Source of the DNA: CAYLLT01 sp964591605 | GTDB lineage: Bacteria; Planctomycetota; Phycisphaerae; UBA1845; PWPN01 | Reading direction: 5' to 3' | DNA length: 41,098 nucleotides | Assembly: GCA_964591605.1 (NCBI GenBank) | Contig: CAZQEN010000020.1 | Location: forward strand, 1 to 41,098 | Part shown: piece by piece, positions 32,874-40,786 of the stretch | Layout: the number at the start of each line of letters is the position of its first letter | Numbering within the stretch: position 1 is the first letter of the stretch | Translations under genes and position numbers: made by a program | The notes under the pieces: model-generated | What the model saw: the letters and a program-made list of their open reading frames with translations, nothing else | Told to the model about the DNA's origin: nothing | Databases searched by the model: none

Positions 32874-34367
32874 CTAGAAACTCACCTGCATTCTCAGCCC
32901 GTAGACCAGTGCGACATCGTTGCTGCCGCCGCCGGGGTGCGAGATGATCTGGAAATCCGGCGTGATGTGGCACCAGGGGGTGACCTCGATGTTGTAGAAG
33001 AGTTCCACGCCCTGCTCACTGTTGACGTTGAACAGACCGGGGATCTGATCCGAGAAGTTGAGGCAGTAGAATCCAACTCCGTAGCGATCGCCGGGGCGAT
33101 CCGGGATGATGCCCTTGCCGCCGACGCCCAAGGTATAGGACTGGGCGACGGGATACCAGTCGCCCGGGGTCAGGCCGAAGCCTCCGAAGAGGCCAAATCC
33201 CTGTGTGGGATCGTCGGGGCACTGATAGAGGTACTGGTCGAAGTCATACCAGAAGGCCCAGTTCTGGCTGTTTGTCCGGGTCGGCGCGATGGCGCGCTTC
33301 ACCAGCGACCGCAGCAGCGACTTGGGCAGCCGCCACCCGCCCCCGAGAATCCTGGAATAGTCGGGAAAGTACAGCCGGGAGACCGGTCGTTGCGGCATGC
33401 CAGAGATCGCCAGGCGAAGAAAATCGTCCAGTTGATAGTGCTCCCGCGTCGAATAACCGAAATAGAATCGCTGATGGCCATCCAGATTAAATGGCTTGAT
33501 GTTGAACATCAGCTTCTGAATGATGCTGACCGCCTGCGGTGAGTGGAGGGCGCTGTCAAAGCCGCTGAACGTCGGCATGCCGTAGGAGTCGACCACCATC
33601 GTCGCCCCATGCAGCCATTCCGTCGGCATGTAGATGAGACCGGCGGTCATGCCGGTGTAGGGAGCCACTGCGAAGGAAGAGACATTCTGCCACAACGCAG
33701 TGTTCATGAACTGACCGTATGGATCAGAAGTGAAGACGTTCTGTTCCGGCAGTCGCGAGAGGTCGACCATGCCGGCGATCATGCCGATCTGCTCGCTGAA
33801 GAACTGCATCATGTAATACTCGGTGAGCGTTGTGAGCCCGTTGGGCGTGGGCGCAGGCAGGAGCGTGTCGAAATTGGCGGGAGAGACGGCTCCGACCGAT
33901 TCGTTGATGCCATGACCCCATATCGTCTCGCCGCGGATCTTGAAATACCCGCCCGGCCACAGGCCCATCCGCCAGGTATCGAGCTGCAGGATGTAGTCCG
34001 AGGAGCCGCCGTACCGGAAGGCGTCGTTGGTGGATCGTCCGCCGTGGGCGTTGCCCTGGACGTAGTTGAGAGTCTCGACGTTGAGCGAGATGCCCTTTTC
34101 GGCCAACTGGGTCCTCAGCCCGCCCCAGTCGCCGGTGAGGCCGGGGCTGTGCCAGAAATCGCCGCTGTAATCGAGTCGGAAGAACGGCGGCTGCGTGAAT
34201 TCAGGCTTGCTGGTTGCCTGCTCCGTCGGTTGTGAGACGGGGGGCTTCGCGCCGGCGTCTTCTCCCGGCGAGTCGGCCTTCGCAGCCGGCTGCGAGGCGG
34301 GCTGGCCGGCCGCCACGGACGAGAACAGGCCAAGGCTCACGAGAACGAGGTGACGGAGTTTCTCCAT
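32874..34367 (-). CDS. OprB-type carbohydrate porin
   Basis: ATG 34367 follows a strong ribosome-binding site (GGGAGG) and opens a signal peptide (L-R-H-L-V-L-V-S-L-G-L-F-S-S-V-A-A-G); the product has 497 residues. After a Pro/Ala-rich linker (A-S-Q-P-A-A-K), the start of the barrel is typical of OprB-like carbohydrate-selective porins: L-T-G-D-W-G-G-L-R-T-Q-L-A-E-K-G-I. Alternating aromatic strands follow, and the protein ends in Phe (Q-V-S-F), the usual C-terminal signal for outer-membrane barrels. It should let sugars or small oligosaccharides cross the outer membrane. It lies 162 bases after the sulfatase and heads the lipoprotein genes, which suggests a shared transcript. Confidence 0.85.
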   Translation of the reverse strand: MEKLRHLVLVSLGLFSSVAAGQPASQPAAKADSPGEDAGAKPPVSQPTEQATSKPEFTQPPFFRLDYSGDFWHSPGLTGDWGGLRTQLAEKGISLNVETLNYVQGNAHGGRSTNDAFRYGGSSDYILQLDTWRMGLWPGGYFKIRGETIWGHGINESVGAVSPANFDTLLPAPTPNGLTTLTEYYMMQFFSEQIGMIAGMVDLSRLPEQNVFTSDPYGQFMNTALWQNVSSFAVAPYTGMTAGLIYMPTEWLHGATMVVDSYGMPTFSGFDSALHSPQAVSIIQKLMFNIKPFNLDGHQRFYFGYSTREHYQLDDFLRLAISGMPQRPVSRLYFPDYSRILGGGWRLPKSLLRSLVKRAIAPTRTNSQNWAFWYDFDQYLYQCPDDPTQGFGLFGGFGLTPGDWYPVAQSYTLGVGGKGIIPDRPGDRYGVGFYCLNFSDQIPGLFNVNSEQGVELFYNIEVTPWCHITPDFQIISHPGGGSNDVALVYGLRMQVSF

Positions 34368-34483
34368 CGTGTCCTCCCTTTCGGTTTTTCGGTCTCCGGT
34401 GTCATGCCGAGGCCGCCGTGTGCGACATCGTAAGCGAACGCCCGATCCGTAAAAACGCACTGGGCTTCGACCGCGGTAAGGGT

Positions 34484-34610
34484 CTCGTCGGTGGGCAGGA
34501 GCGGTTCGCCGCGGATGTCGCCTCTGGCGTCAGTGTGTGCCTCCAATCTTTGGGGGCGTGGTATCGTCGTCATTGTCGGTGTAGAAAGCCTCATCGGTGG
34601 GCAGGAGCGG
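34484..34610. repeat. Direct repeat across the sulfatase stop
   Basis: A 21-base word, starting CTCGTCGG or CTCATCGG and ending AGGAGCGG, occurs at 34484-34504 and 34590-34610 with one mismatch. The second copy is coding (the P-L-L-P-T-D-E segment of the sulfatase C-terminus). The first copy lies just after the stop codon and in another minus-strand frame again reads P-L-L-P-T-D-E. It looks like the remnant of a tandem duplication of the gene end. Confidence 0.5.
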
Positions 34611-35993
34611 GGTGTCGGACTTCATGGCCGTCTGCAGCATCCACTGCAGGGCCAGTGACTTGGCGGATTCTCTGCCGGCGGCCTCGAGACGCGCCTGCAT
34701 CGCGGCGACTCGGTCGGGATGAGCGGCGGCCACGTTATTCTTTTCGTAGGGGTCGTCCGCCAGATTGTAGAGGTCAACACTCGAGGGAATCAGCGTCCGC
34801 CAGATCAGCTTCCAGTCGCCCTGCCGCACGCCGCCGCGGAACGGCTCGACATTATAGATGAATTCGCTGCGCGGCGACGGCTTGCCCTCGGCCATCGTGT
34901 CCCAGACATTCATCCCGTCGAGCGGCTTGCACTTGCTGGTGGAGGCGCCGGCCAGCGCGGCGAATGTGGGATAGATGTCCACGGCGTGGATCAATCCACT
35001 CACCGTCTGGGCCTTGATGCGGCCCGGCCAATTGGCGCAGGCGGCGACCAGGCAGCCTCCTTCGAAGAGCGTTCCTTTGCCGTCGCGATACGGCCCGTTG
35101 TCACAGGGCAGATTCAGCCTCGACACGTCGGCCATCTGGCCGGTGAACATCTTGTTCCTCGTACCGCCGTTGTCGCTGTGGAAGAGGATGAGCGTATTCT
35201 CGCGAATGCCTTTCTTATCGATCGCCGCGACGACGCGCCCGATCTCGTCATCCAGACAGGCGACCATGCCGGCATAGGTCCGCCGCGTGGGATCTGAGAC
35301 ATTCGAATACCGGTCGATGTACTCCTTCGGGGCCTGATACGGTGTGTGCGGCGCATTAAAGGTCAGATACAGGTACAGCGGCACTGAGGTATCGTGCTCT
35401 GCGATCAGCTTCGCGGCGTCCTTGCCAATCAGCGTCGTTGTGTAACCTTCCTCCTTCACCGGATGGTTGTCGCGGAACCAGTCGAGCACGCCGTGTTCGC
35501 TGTGCGTGAAGTAGTCGAGCTCCCCGATCATCGCGCCGTACTGGTAGTCGAAGCCGCGCTGGCGGGGCCAGTATTTCCTGTCGGCGTGTCCGAGGTGCCA
35601 CTTGCCGATGATGGCCGTCCGGTAGCCGGCTTCCTTGAGACACTGCGGCATGAGCCATTCGGTTGTGTCCAGGCCGTACTCGGCCGCGGTGGGAATGACG
35701 ATCGTCTGCAGGCCGTAGCGGAATGGGTATCGGCCGGTCATCAGGCAGGCGCGCGTCGGCGTACACATGGGCTGGACGTAGAACTGCGTGAACTTCGCCC
35801 CGCCGGCGGCCAGCTTGTCCAGGTTCGGCGTAATGATGTCCGTGCAGCCATTGAAGCCGACGTCTTTCCAGCCAAGATCGTCGGCCACGATATGAACGAT
35901 GTTGGGCTTGCCTGCTTTGGCCGCCTCAACCGCCTGGCTCGCGGCAGACAGTGCCATCGCGAGCATGACCCCGATTCCCATTCGCTTTCTCAT
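34530..35993 (-). CDS. Exported type I sulfatase
   Basis: ATG 35993 is chosen because AAAGGGA lies at a good distance upstream; a second ATG 15 bases further upstream is also in frame. The 487-residue product has a signal peptide (I-G-V-M-L-A-M-A-L-S-A). The sulfatase core is clear: N-I-V-H-I-V-A-D-D-L-G-W with metal-binding Asp38-Asp39, and the formylglycine site C77-T-P-T-R81 followed by A-C-L-M-T-G-R. Further landmarks are G-K-W-H-L-G and a late S-D-N-G-G. Cys at 77 indicates activation by a formylglycine-generating enzyme or anSME, neither encoded here. It should remove sulfate esters from glycans. The AraC-family gene is divergent, so it may regulate this gene. Confidence 0.88.
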   Translation of the reverse strand: MRKRMGIGVMLAMALSAASQAVEAAKAGKPNIVHIVADDLGWKDVGFNGCTDIITPNLDKLAAGGAKFTQFYVQPMCTPTRACLMTGRYPFRYGLQTIVIPTAAEYGLDTTEWLMPQCLKEAGYRTAIIGKWHLGHADRKYWPRQRGFDYQYGAMIGELDYFTHSEHGVLDWFRDNHPVKEEGYTTTLIGKDAAKLIAEHDTSVPLYLYLTFNAPHTPYQAPKEYIDRYSNVSDPTRRTYAGMVACLDDEIGRVVAAIDKKGIRENTLILFHSDNGGTRNKMFTGQMADVSRLNLPCDNGPYRDGKGTLFEGGCLVAACANWPGRIKAQTVSGLIHAVDIYPTFAALAGASTSKCKPLDGMNVWDTMAEGKPSPRSEFIYNVEPFRGGVRQGDWKLIWRTLIPSSVDLYNLADDPYEKNNVAAAHPDRVAAMQARLEAAGRESAKSLALQWMLQTAMKSDTPLLPTDEAFYTDNDDDTTPPKIGGTH

Positions 35994-36017
35994 GCGATCC
36001 CTTTCCATAAGAGCAGC

Positions 36018-36046
36018 GGTGCCGATCATTGGCACCTGGAGCGCCA
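36018..36046. promoter_or_regulatory. Overlapping inverted repeats in the sulfatase leader
   Basis: GGTGCC (36018-36023) pairs with GGCACC (36031-36036), and TTGGC (36029-36033) can instead pair with GCCAA (36042-36046). The pair lies 25-50 bases upstream of the sulfatase start, between divergent genes. It could be an operator for the adjacent AraC-type regulator or an alternating RNA hairpin. No binding consensus is known. Confidence 0.3.
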
Positions 36047-36203
36047 AGTCTGTCGTTTTACTGGATGGCGGGGTGCCCCACCGAGCCCGAATCAATGACG
36101 CTATCGCGGCAGTCCATCCAGTTGCAATCAAAACTGCGCAGCAGTACTATCAAATCCGCGCAAGTCGGGCAGGGCACAACGACGCCTTTCTGAGCAGCAC
36201 GAC

Positions 36204-37226
36204 GTGAGCCGGACCGCCACCCGTCTACCCTTCGCAGAGCAGAGCCGGCAGGCTCGAGAGCTGCCCTACCTCCAGCGTTATCCATTTGTCGACACCAGCG
36301 ATCCGGAAGCCTGCCGTGAAGCGGTCGCACAGGCGTTTCGCGACGTGTCCGTCGATCCGGCCGTAAACCGCAGTTTTCACCATTGCGCCAACCATCTCGA
36401 CCGCAGCGGCTTTGCCGTAGGCTGCTCCGACGGCTCGGATTTCCGGATCGAGGCGGGCAGCCTGGAGGACTTTTATGTCCTGATGCTGCCAATCGACGGG
36501 TTTGGCCAGAGCTGCTACGGACACGATACGGTCGACCTGGCTGCGCGTCGGTCGGGAGCCGTTCATTCCACACAGCAGCCATCGCGGTTCCGGTTTGGCA
36601 CGCGGTTCAGAAAACTCGTGATCCGCCTTCCGCGCCGGCGGCTGGGATCACACCTTGCGGCCCTTGTGGGCCGCGATACGCCAACGCCACCCGAGTTCTG
36701 CCCCGCCGTCCGGGCGAACGGACTGCTTTCCAGCCTGACGCGGCTGACGGCGTTCTTCGCCGCCGAACTCGACCAGCACGATTCACTGGTCAACTCGGAT
36801 CCTATCTTCCAGCGTGTGGAAGAACTCATTCTGACGGCGTTGCTGACATTGCAGCCGCATTCGCAGGCGCATCTGCTGAATCGTCCTACCGCGGCCCCTT
36901 CCGTCCGGCAGGTTCGCGAGGCCGAAAGCTATATGGCTGCGCACTGCGGCGACGCGATCCGCATGCAGGACGTGGCCCGGGCGGCCGGGGTGAGCCTCCG
37001 ATCTCTTCAACTCGCGTTCCGGCGTCACCGCGGCTGCTCGCCGGGTCAGTTCCTGCGGCGGCTCCGACTCGATCATGCCCGCCGTCTGCTCGGATCCGGC
37101 GTGCCCGGCCTCACCGTCACCGGCGTCGCGCATGCCTGCGGCTTTCTTCATCTGGGCCAGTTCGGCGTGGACTACCGACGACGCTTCAACGAACGCCCGT
37201 CGGATACGTTGCGCCGGTCGCGCTGA
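36204..37226 (+). CDS. AraC-family transcriptional regulator
   Basis: The 340-residue product is placed from GTG 36204, although no good ribosome-binding site precedes it and the start may lie elsewhere. Residues about 30-220 look like the AraC-binding-like N-terminal sensor (D-G-S-D-F-R-I-E-A-G; F-R-F-G-T-R-F-R-K-L-V-I). The C-terminal 100 residues hold both helix-turn-helix motifs: I-R-M-Q-D-V-A-R-A-A-G-V-S-L-R-S-L-Q-L and V-T-G-V-A-H-A-C-G-F-L-H-L-G-Q-F, ending F-N-E-R-P-S-D-T-L-R. It is divergent from the sulfatase across about 210 bases and is a natural candidate to control the sulfatase/porin operon in response to a ligand. The ligand is unknown. Confidence 0.85.
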   Translation: MSRTATRLPFAEQSRQARELPYLQRYPFVDTSDPEACREAVAQAFRDVSVDPAVNRSFHHCANHLDRSGFAVGCSDGSDFRIEAGSLEDFYVLMLPIDGFGQSCYGHDTVDLAARRSGAVHSTQQPSRFRFGTRFRKLVIRLPRRRLGSHLAALVGRDTPTPPEFCPAVRANGLLSSLTRLTAFFAAELDQHDSLVNSDPIFQRVEELILTALLTLQPHSQAHLLNRPTAAPSVRQVREAESYMAAHCGDAIRMQDVARAAGVSLRSLQLAFRRHRGCSPGQFLRRLRLDHARRLLGSGVPGLTVTGVAHACGFLHLGQFGVDYRRRFNERPSDTLRRSR

Positions 37227-37278
37227 GGCGGTTCTCACGGCGAGACGACCGTGGGACGCGGCCGGCGGCAAGTTTCAG

Positions 37279-38412
37279 TCACATTCCCTGCCGGGGCAGG
37301 GCATCTGCGATCTCTGACGGATCGCGGAAGACCTGCCACAGTGTTCGAGGCAGGCCGTCGAATGCCGCCTGGTAGCGCGGGTCATCCGGCCCCTGGCAGG
37401 TGACGTCGCGGATGAGAATGCGCTGCACCTGCCTGCGGTAGCGCCGGGCGGTCTCACCGTAGACCTCGGGATCGTGCTGCGACGAGTCGCCGATGAGCAC
37501 ATACCGGCGGTTGGGCAGCTCGTCGATCATGCGCTGGATCGACTTGATCTTGAAGTCGGGCGGGGCCGCCACGATCTTGAGGAACGCCCTGATCCGGGAG
37601 CCCTCCCAGTCGATCTCGCGGAGGTCCATCGTACCGGGGGGATAGCCCGAGGCGGCCAGGAACTCGACCAGAGGATCGTGCAGCTCGAGCGGCGACTCAG
37701 ACAGATAATGAAAAGCCGCACCTCTTTCTGCCGTCCATTTGGCATACAGCGGCGCCATGCCGGGCACCGGCCGGAAGGCGAGGAGAAACGTGTTCTTGAG
37801 CATGTGCGGGGTGTTGTTGACCTCGGTGATCTTGATCGTGTCGTCGATATCGGAGATCACGGTCAGCCCCTGATCGTCGAGGATCTGCGCCCGGCCGGTG
37901 AAATCGCGGCGGTCGCCTTTCGACAGGACGGCGCGGAACGTCACCCAGCCGGCGGAGGTTCCGGATTCGGATCTCAGGCGGGCCACTTCGTCACTGTTCA
38001 GGAGGATTCGATCCTGGACGAGTCCTGCGGCGTCTGAGGGCTTGAGTGGCTGCACCTTTCCGGTCACGGCGACGCGGATCACCTTTCCCTTCGGATGATC
38101 GTCAAGAAAGGGCGCCGTGCGTGCTTCGAACGTCTGCGCTTCGGCGTCGTTGGGTATGATCCGGTGCGCTTCCATGTACTTGACGATGTGCGGCTCCAGG
38201 CTGTTCAGGAACGACCTGCTGTAGACGCCGGCCCGGACGGTGATCGCCCACTGATCACTGTCGGGGAGTTTGTGGCAGACGCCGGGCTGGAAAGTGATGG
38301 ATTCGGTCGGTGATACGGATGTACAACCGGCGGCCGCCAGCAGGTACGCCGTGGCGCTCAACATCGTCACCGTTCGCTTCCAGCGCATGATCAATCGCAG
38401 GGGCGGGCACAT
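37279..38412 (-). CDS. APP1-type (DUF2183) phosphatase lipoprotein
   Basis: ATG 38412 has an excellent ribosome-binding site (AAGGAGG, seven bases away) and gives 377 residues with a lipobox (Y-L-L-A-A-A-G-C, Cys30). The catalytic core matches the APP1 phosphatidate phosphatase domain of the HAD type: V-I-S-D-I-D-D-T-I-K with D188-x-D190-x-T192, then Y-L-S-E-S-P-L-E-L, G-Y-P-P-G-T-M-D-L-R, K-I-K-S-I-Q and L-I-G-D-S-S-Q-H-D-P-E-V-Y (306-318). Yeast App1 dephosphorylates phosphatidate and related lipids. Here the lipoprotein anchor puts the enzyme outside the cytoplasm, so its target may be an envelope lipid or another phosphoester. It is the last gene of its apparent operon and converges on the AraC gene. 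Confidence 0.82.
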   Translation of the reverse strand: MCPPLRLIMRWKRTVTMLSATAYLLAAAGCTSVSPTESITFQPGVCHKLPDSDQWAITVRAGVYSRSFLNSLEPHIVKYMEAHRIIPNDAEAQTFEARTAPFLDDHPKGKVIRVAVTGKVQPLKPSDAAGLVQDRILLNSDEVARLRSESGTSAGWVTFRAVLSKGDRRDFTGRAQILDDQGLTVISDIDDTIKITEVNNTPHMLKNTFLLAFRPVPGMAPLYAKWTAERGAAFHYLSESPLELHDPLVEFLAASGYPPGTMDLREIDWEGSRIRAFLKIVAAPPDFKIKSIQRMIDELPNRRYVLIGDSSQHDPEVYGETARRYRRQVQRILIRDVTCQGPDDPRYQAAFDGLPRTLWQVFRDPSEIADALPRQGM

Positions 38413-38448
38413 GACAGGCCTCCTTCAACGCGTCTCACTCAGACGCAC

Positions 38449-38838
38449 TCACCACGCGCGATAGACGCCGGCCGCATAGCCGCCGCCGGATACGCCGACC
38501 GCGCGAAATCCGCCCGCCGCGCAGCCGCCGTAGGCCGCGGCGCCATAGTGCACGGCCCCGCCATATGCCGCGCCGCCATAGTGAACGGCTCCGCCGTATG
38601 CCGCACCGCCTGCCGCATAGCCGGCGTGGTATGAGCCGCCGCCGGCGCCATAGTAGCCGGCATGGGCGGTCGAGAAACCCCCAGCGGGACCGGCGGCCGT
38701 CGTGGCACCCGCGTGATAGACGCCGTTGGGTCCGACATGCGTGTAACCGACATGGCATGCGCCCCAGGCGAATGCCATCGATGGCACTGCGAGGACGCCG
38801 ATCACGAGTGCCGCTGCAAGGTAATTCGTTCGCGACAT
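38449..38838 (-). CDS. Exported Gly/Ala/Tyr/His-rich repeat protein
   Basis: ATG 38838 follows AGGAGAAG and opens a clear signal peptide (L-A-A-A-L-V-I-G-V-L-A-V-P-S-M-A-F-A). The mature 105 residues are almost entirely Gly, Ala, Tyr, His and Val, with imperfect repeats of A-A-Y-G-G-A-V-H-Y-G-G. Three cysteines remain. There is no enzyme motif. Composition suggests a structural, adhesive or metal-binding surface protein. It lies 36 bases before the phosphatase lipoprotein and 52 bases after the NTF2-like gene, so co-transcription is likely. Confidence 0.75.
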   Translation of the reverse strand: MSRTNYLAAALVIGVLAVPSMAFAWGACHVGYTHVGPNGVYHAGATTAAGPAGGFSTAHAGYYGAGGGSYHAGYAAGGAAYGGAVHYGGAAYGGAVHYGAAAYGGCAAGGFRAVGVSGGGYAAGVYRAW

Positions 38839-38890
38839 GGTTCTTCTCCTATTATGCAGGCCACTGGCTCTGCAGGCCTTTATCTATTTG

Positions 38891-39793
38891 TTACTTCTGG
38901 CGTTTCATCTTGATTTCGGGCACATCCGGCAACGAATCCGCGTCAAGTTTCCGCTCCTTCGACTGCCAGCTCACCGTGTCGGCGTCGAGGCGCGTGATGA
39001 TGTTCGTGGCCGTCAGCTTCCGGCCGTCGCGCAGCGTGGTTGTCATCCTGACAGTGACTTTCTGTTTGTCGATGGTCCAGATTCCCTCCGAGAATCCGCC
39101 TTCGGCATCAAACGTCCACGAGCGAATCCGGCCGGCAGCCGGGTCCCAGCCGATCCACTGTGTCCCAGCGGCTACCGGCACGTTTTTCAGCGTGGTCACG
39201 TGCGACGAAAGGATGAAGTTCTGATTCTGGGTCCAGTTGAAATTCACGTGCGCCGTCTCGCCGGCGGGCTCATGGTCGACCCATTCACCAATCATCCATT
39301 CCAGCGGCCGCAGAAACTGGTAGTTCGAGGGAGGCGGCAGCACCGTCTCGCGCACGCTGCTGAGATACCATTGCCCCTCCTTCTTCACGTGCACGATGGT
39401 GTAACGGGCCCGGCTCGGGGGCGAGCCGTCGGGCGGCATGACCGCACTGGAGCCGTCCTCGACGGCGACATCCGGCGAGACGAAGCGGAGATGCGCGATA
39501 TCGATCCGCAGTTTGAGCCCCTGGTTCTCGGCGAACATTTCGGCGAAGGCATTCTGAATCGCCTCGCGGCCCTTGAGGTGATTACCGAGCTGATCGGTGT
39601 AGTCGCCGTCGAGGGTCCAGAAGCCGGCGAGGGCTTTCGCGTCGGCGTTATGAAACGCCTCGACAAACGCCTGGGCTCGCTTCATCAGTGCGTCGGCCTC
39701 GGGGTTGTTTGTGGGCTGCTGGGCCCGGGACTGTGCGCCTGCCAGCGCGATGATGGCTGCGATGCCCGTCAGCTGTGAGCGTCTGGTCTTCAT
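38891..39793 (-). CDS. Exported NTF2-like (SgcJ/EcaC-type) protein
   Basis: The 300-residue product has a ribosome-binding site (AAAGGAC) and a signal peptide (G-I-A-A-I-I-A-L-A-G-A-Q-S-R-A). Residues about 30-145 form an NTF2-like domain of the SgcJ/EcaC type: A-F-V-E-A-F-H-N-A-D-A-K-A-L-A-G-F-W, D-G-D-Y-T-D, G-R-E-A-I and W-Y-L-S-S-V-R-E. The second half (about 150-285) is a beta-rich domain (E-W-M-I-G-E-W-V-D; S-W-T-F-D-A-E-G-G-F). The NTF2 fold often binds small hydrophobic ligands; the true role here is unknown. Its neighbours are the LssY-C protein and the Gly/Ala-rich protein. Confidence 0.75.
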   Translation of the reverse strand: MKTRRSQLTGIAAIIALAGAQSRAQQPTNNPEADALMKRAQAFVEAFHNADAKALAGFWTLDGDYTDQLGNHLKGREAIQNAFAEMFAENQGLKLRIDIAHLRFVSPDVAVEDGSSAVMPPDGSPPSRARYTIVHVKKEGQWYLSSVRETVLPPPSNYQFLRPLEWMIGEWVDHEPAGETAHVNFNWTQNQNFILSSHVTTLKNVPVAAGTQWIGWDPAAGRIRSWTFDAEGGFSEGIWTIDKQKVTVRMTTTLRDGRKLTATNIITRLDADTVSWQSKERKLDADSLPDVPEIKMKRQK

Positions 39794-39861
39794 GGGGATT
39801 GTCCTTTCATGATGGTGGACCTCGGGTCACATCGAATCGTCGGAACGTTCATGGGTTTGCT

Positions 39862-40647
39862 TCACGTATTCGAGGGTCTTGTCTGCGAGTCCGGCCCGTG
39901 CCGATCGGCAAACACGCCCACGGCGAGCCGGCCGTCCGTGTGCCAGGGGTCGCCCTCGCCGTTCCTGCCTTCTTTGATCTTGTGGAACTCCTGAATCCAC
40001 TTCACGGAGGCCAGTATTCCCGCTTTTTGCAGGTCGCCGATGATCAGATCGCGGTCTTTGTCCACATCCGGTGAGATGTGATGCGTGATCTGCCCGGTGT
40101 CGCGGGCGAAGCCGACGTGCGTGTCGAACGTCGCCGCCCCCAGCCACAGCGGCCGGCCCTCGCCGTCGAGCTTGTCGGACCGCCAGAACCGTACATGGTG
40201 CCGCTCGCGCGGGTTGTCGCCGACCGGCTTCTCGAAGGCCAGATCCTCCTTGCGGCCCCACAGGTACAGCGGGCTGACCGGCGCCTCGTCGAACGGCCGT
40301 TTGAACAGCACGCCCACGGCGATGCGCAGCGAGCTTTCGATGGTGATCGGGTCGGCCGGATACCACCCGGCGGCCAGCATTCCGCGATGGAACTGTTCCT
40401 CTGTGCCGACCAGTGCGATATTCAACGGATCCCCGGGAATTCCGCTCTTCGTGTGCGTGACGGTAGAGGCATCCGCCAGCGCCGGGTGGCGCTCCTCGTG
40501 CCGATGCCAGAGGGCCGGCAGGACCAGGAACGCAACGACGAGATACAGCACGAGCGCACCCAGCAGAAGACTGGCCGCAATCCGGGCCCGCGACCGCCGT
40601 GCGGGCGTCATCCTCGGGTCCGGTGAAGAATTCGTTTCATCCGCCAT
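39862..40647 (-). CDS. Membrane-anchored LssY C-terminal-domain protein
   Basis: ATG 40647 is preceded by AAAGAGG and starts a 261-residue protein; the frame is open further upstream but without a ribosome-binding site. After a basic cytoplasmic tail (R-R-S-R-A-R) one transmembrane helix (I-A-A-S-L-L-L-G-A-L-V-L-Y-L-V-V-A-F-L-V) spans residues about 23-45. The rest is an LssY C-terminal domain: G-D-P-L-N-I-A-L-V-G-T-E-E-Q, A-A-G-W-Y-P-A-D-P-I-T, S-P-L-Y-L-W-G-R, R-H-H-V-R-F-W and G-A-A-T-F-D. This domain is known fused to DedA and PAP2 lipid-phosphatase domains in other bacteria. Here it stands alone, with an APP1-type phosphatase nearby. Confidence 0.82.
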   Translation of the reverse strand: MADETNSSPDPRMTPARRSRARIAASLLLGALVLYLVVAFLVLPALWHRHEERHPALADASTVTHTKSGIPGDPLNIALVGTEEQFHRGMLAAGWYPADPITIESSLRIAVGVLFKRPFDEAPVSPLYLWGRKEDLAFEKPVGDNPRERHHVRFWRSDKLDGEGRPLWLGAATFDTHVGFARDTGQITHHISPDVDKDRDLIIGDLQKAGILASVKWIQEFHKIKEGRNGEGDPWHTDGRLAVGVFADRHGPDSQTRPSNT

Positions 40648-40786
40648 CACGGCCTCTTTGACTTTCAGAGGGCACTTCGGGCGATCGATCTGCATTCTGT
40701 CATGGCTCAATCGTTCGAAATGCATGGTGACTGCCGAACGACGGCCACCCAGCGCAGCGACCGTCGTCCGGCGAGTGCGCGCCACC

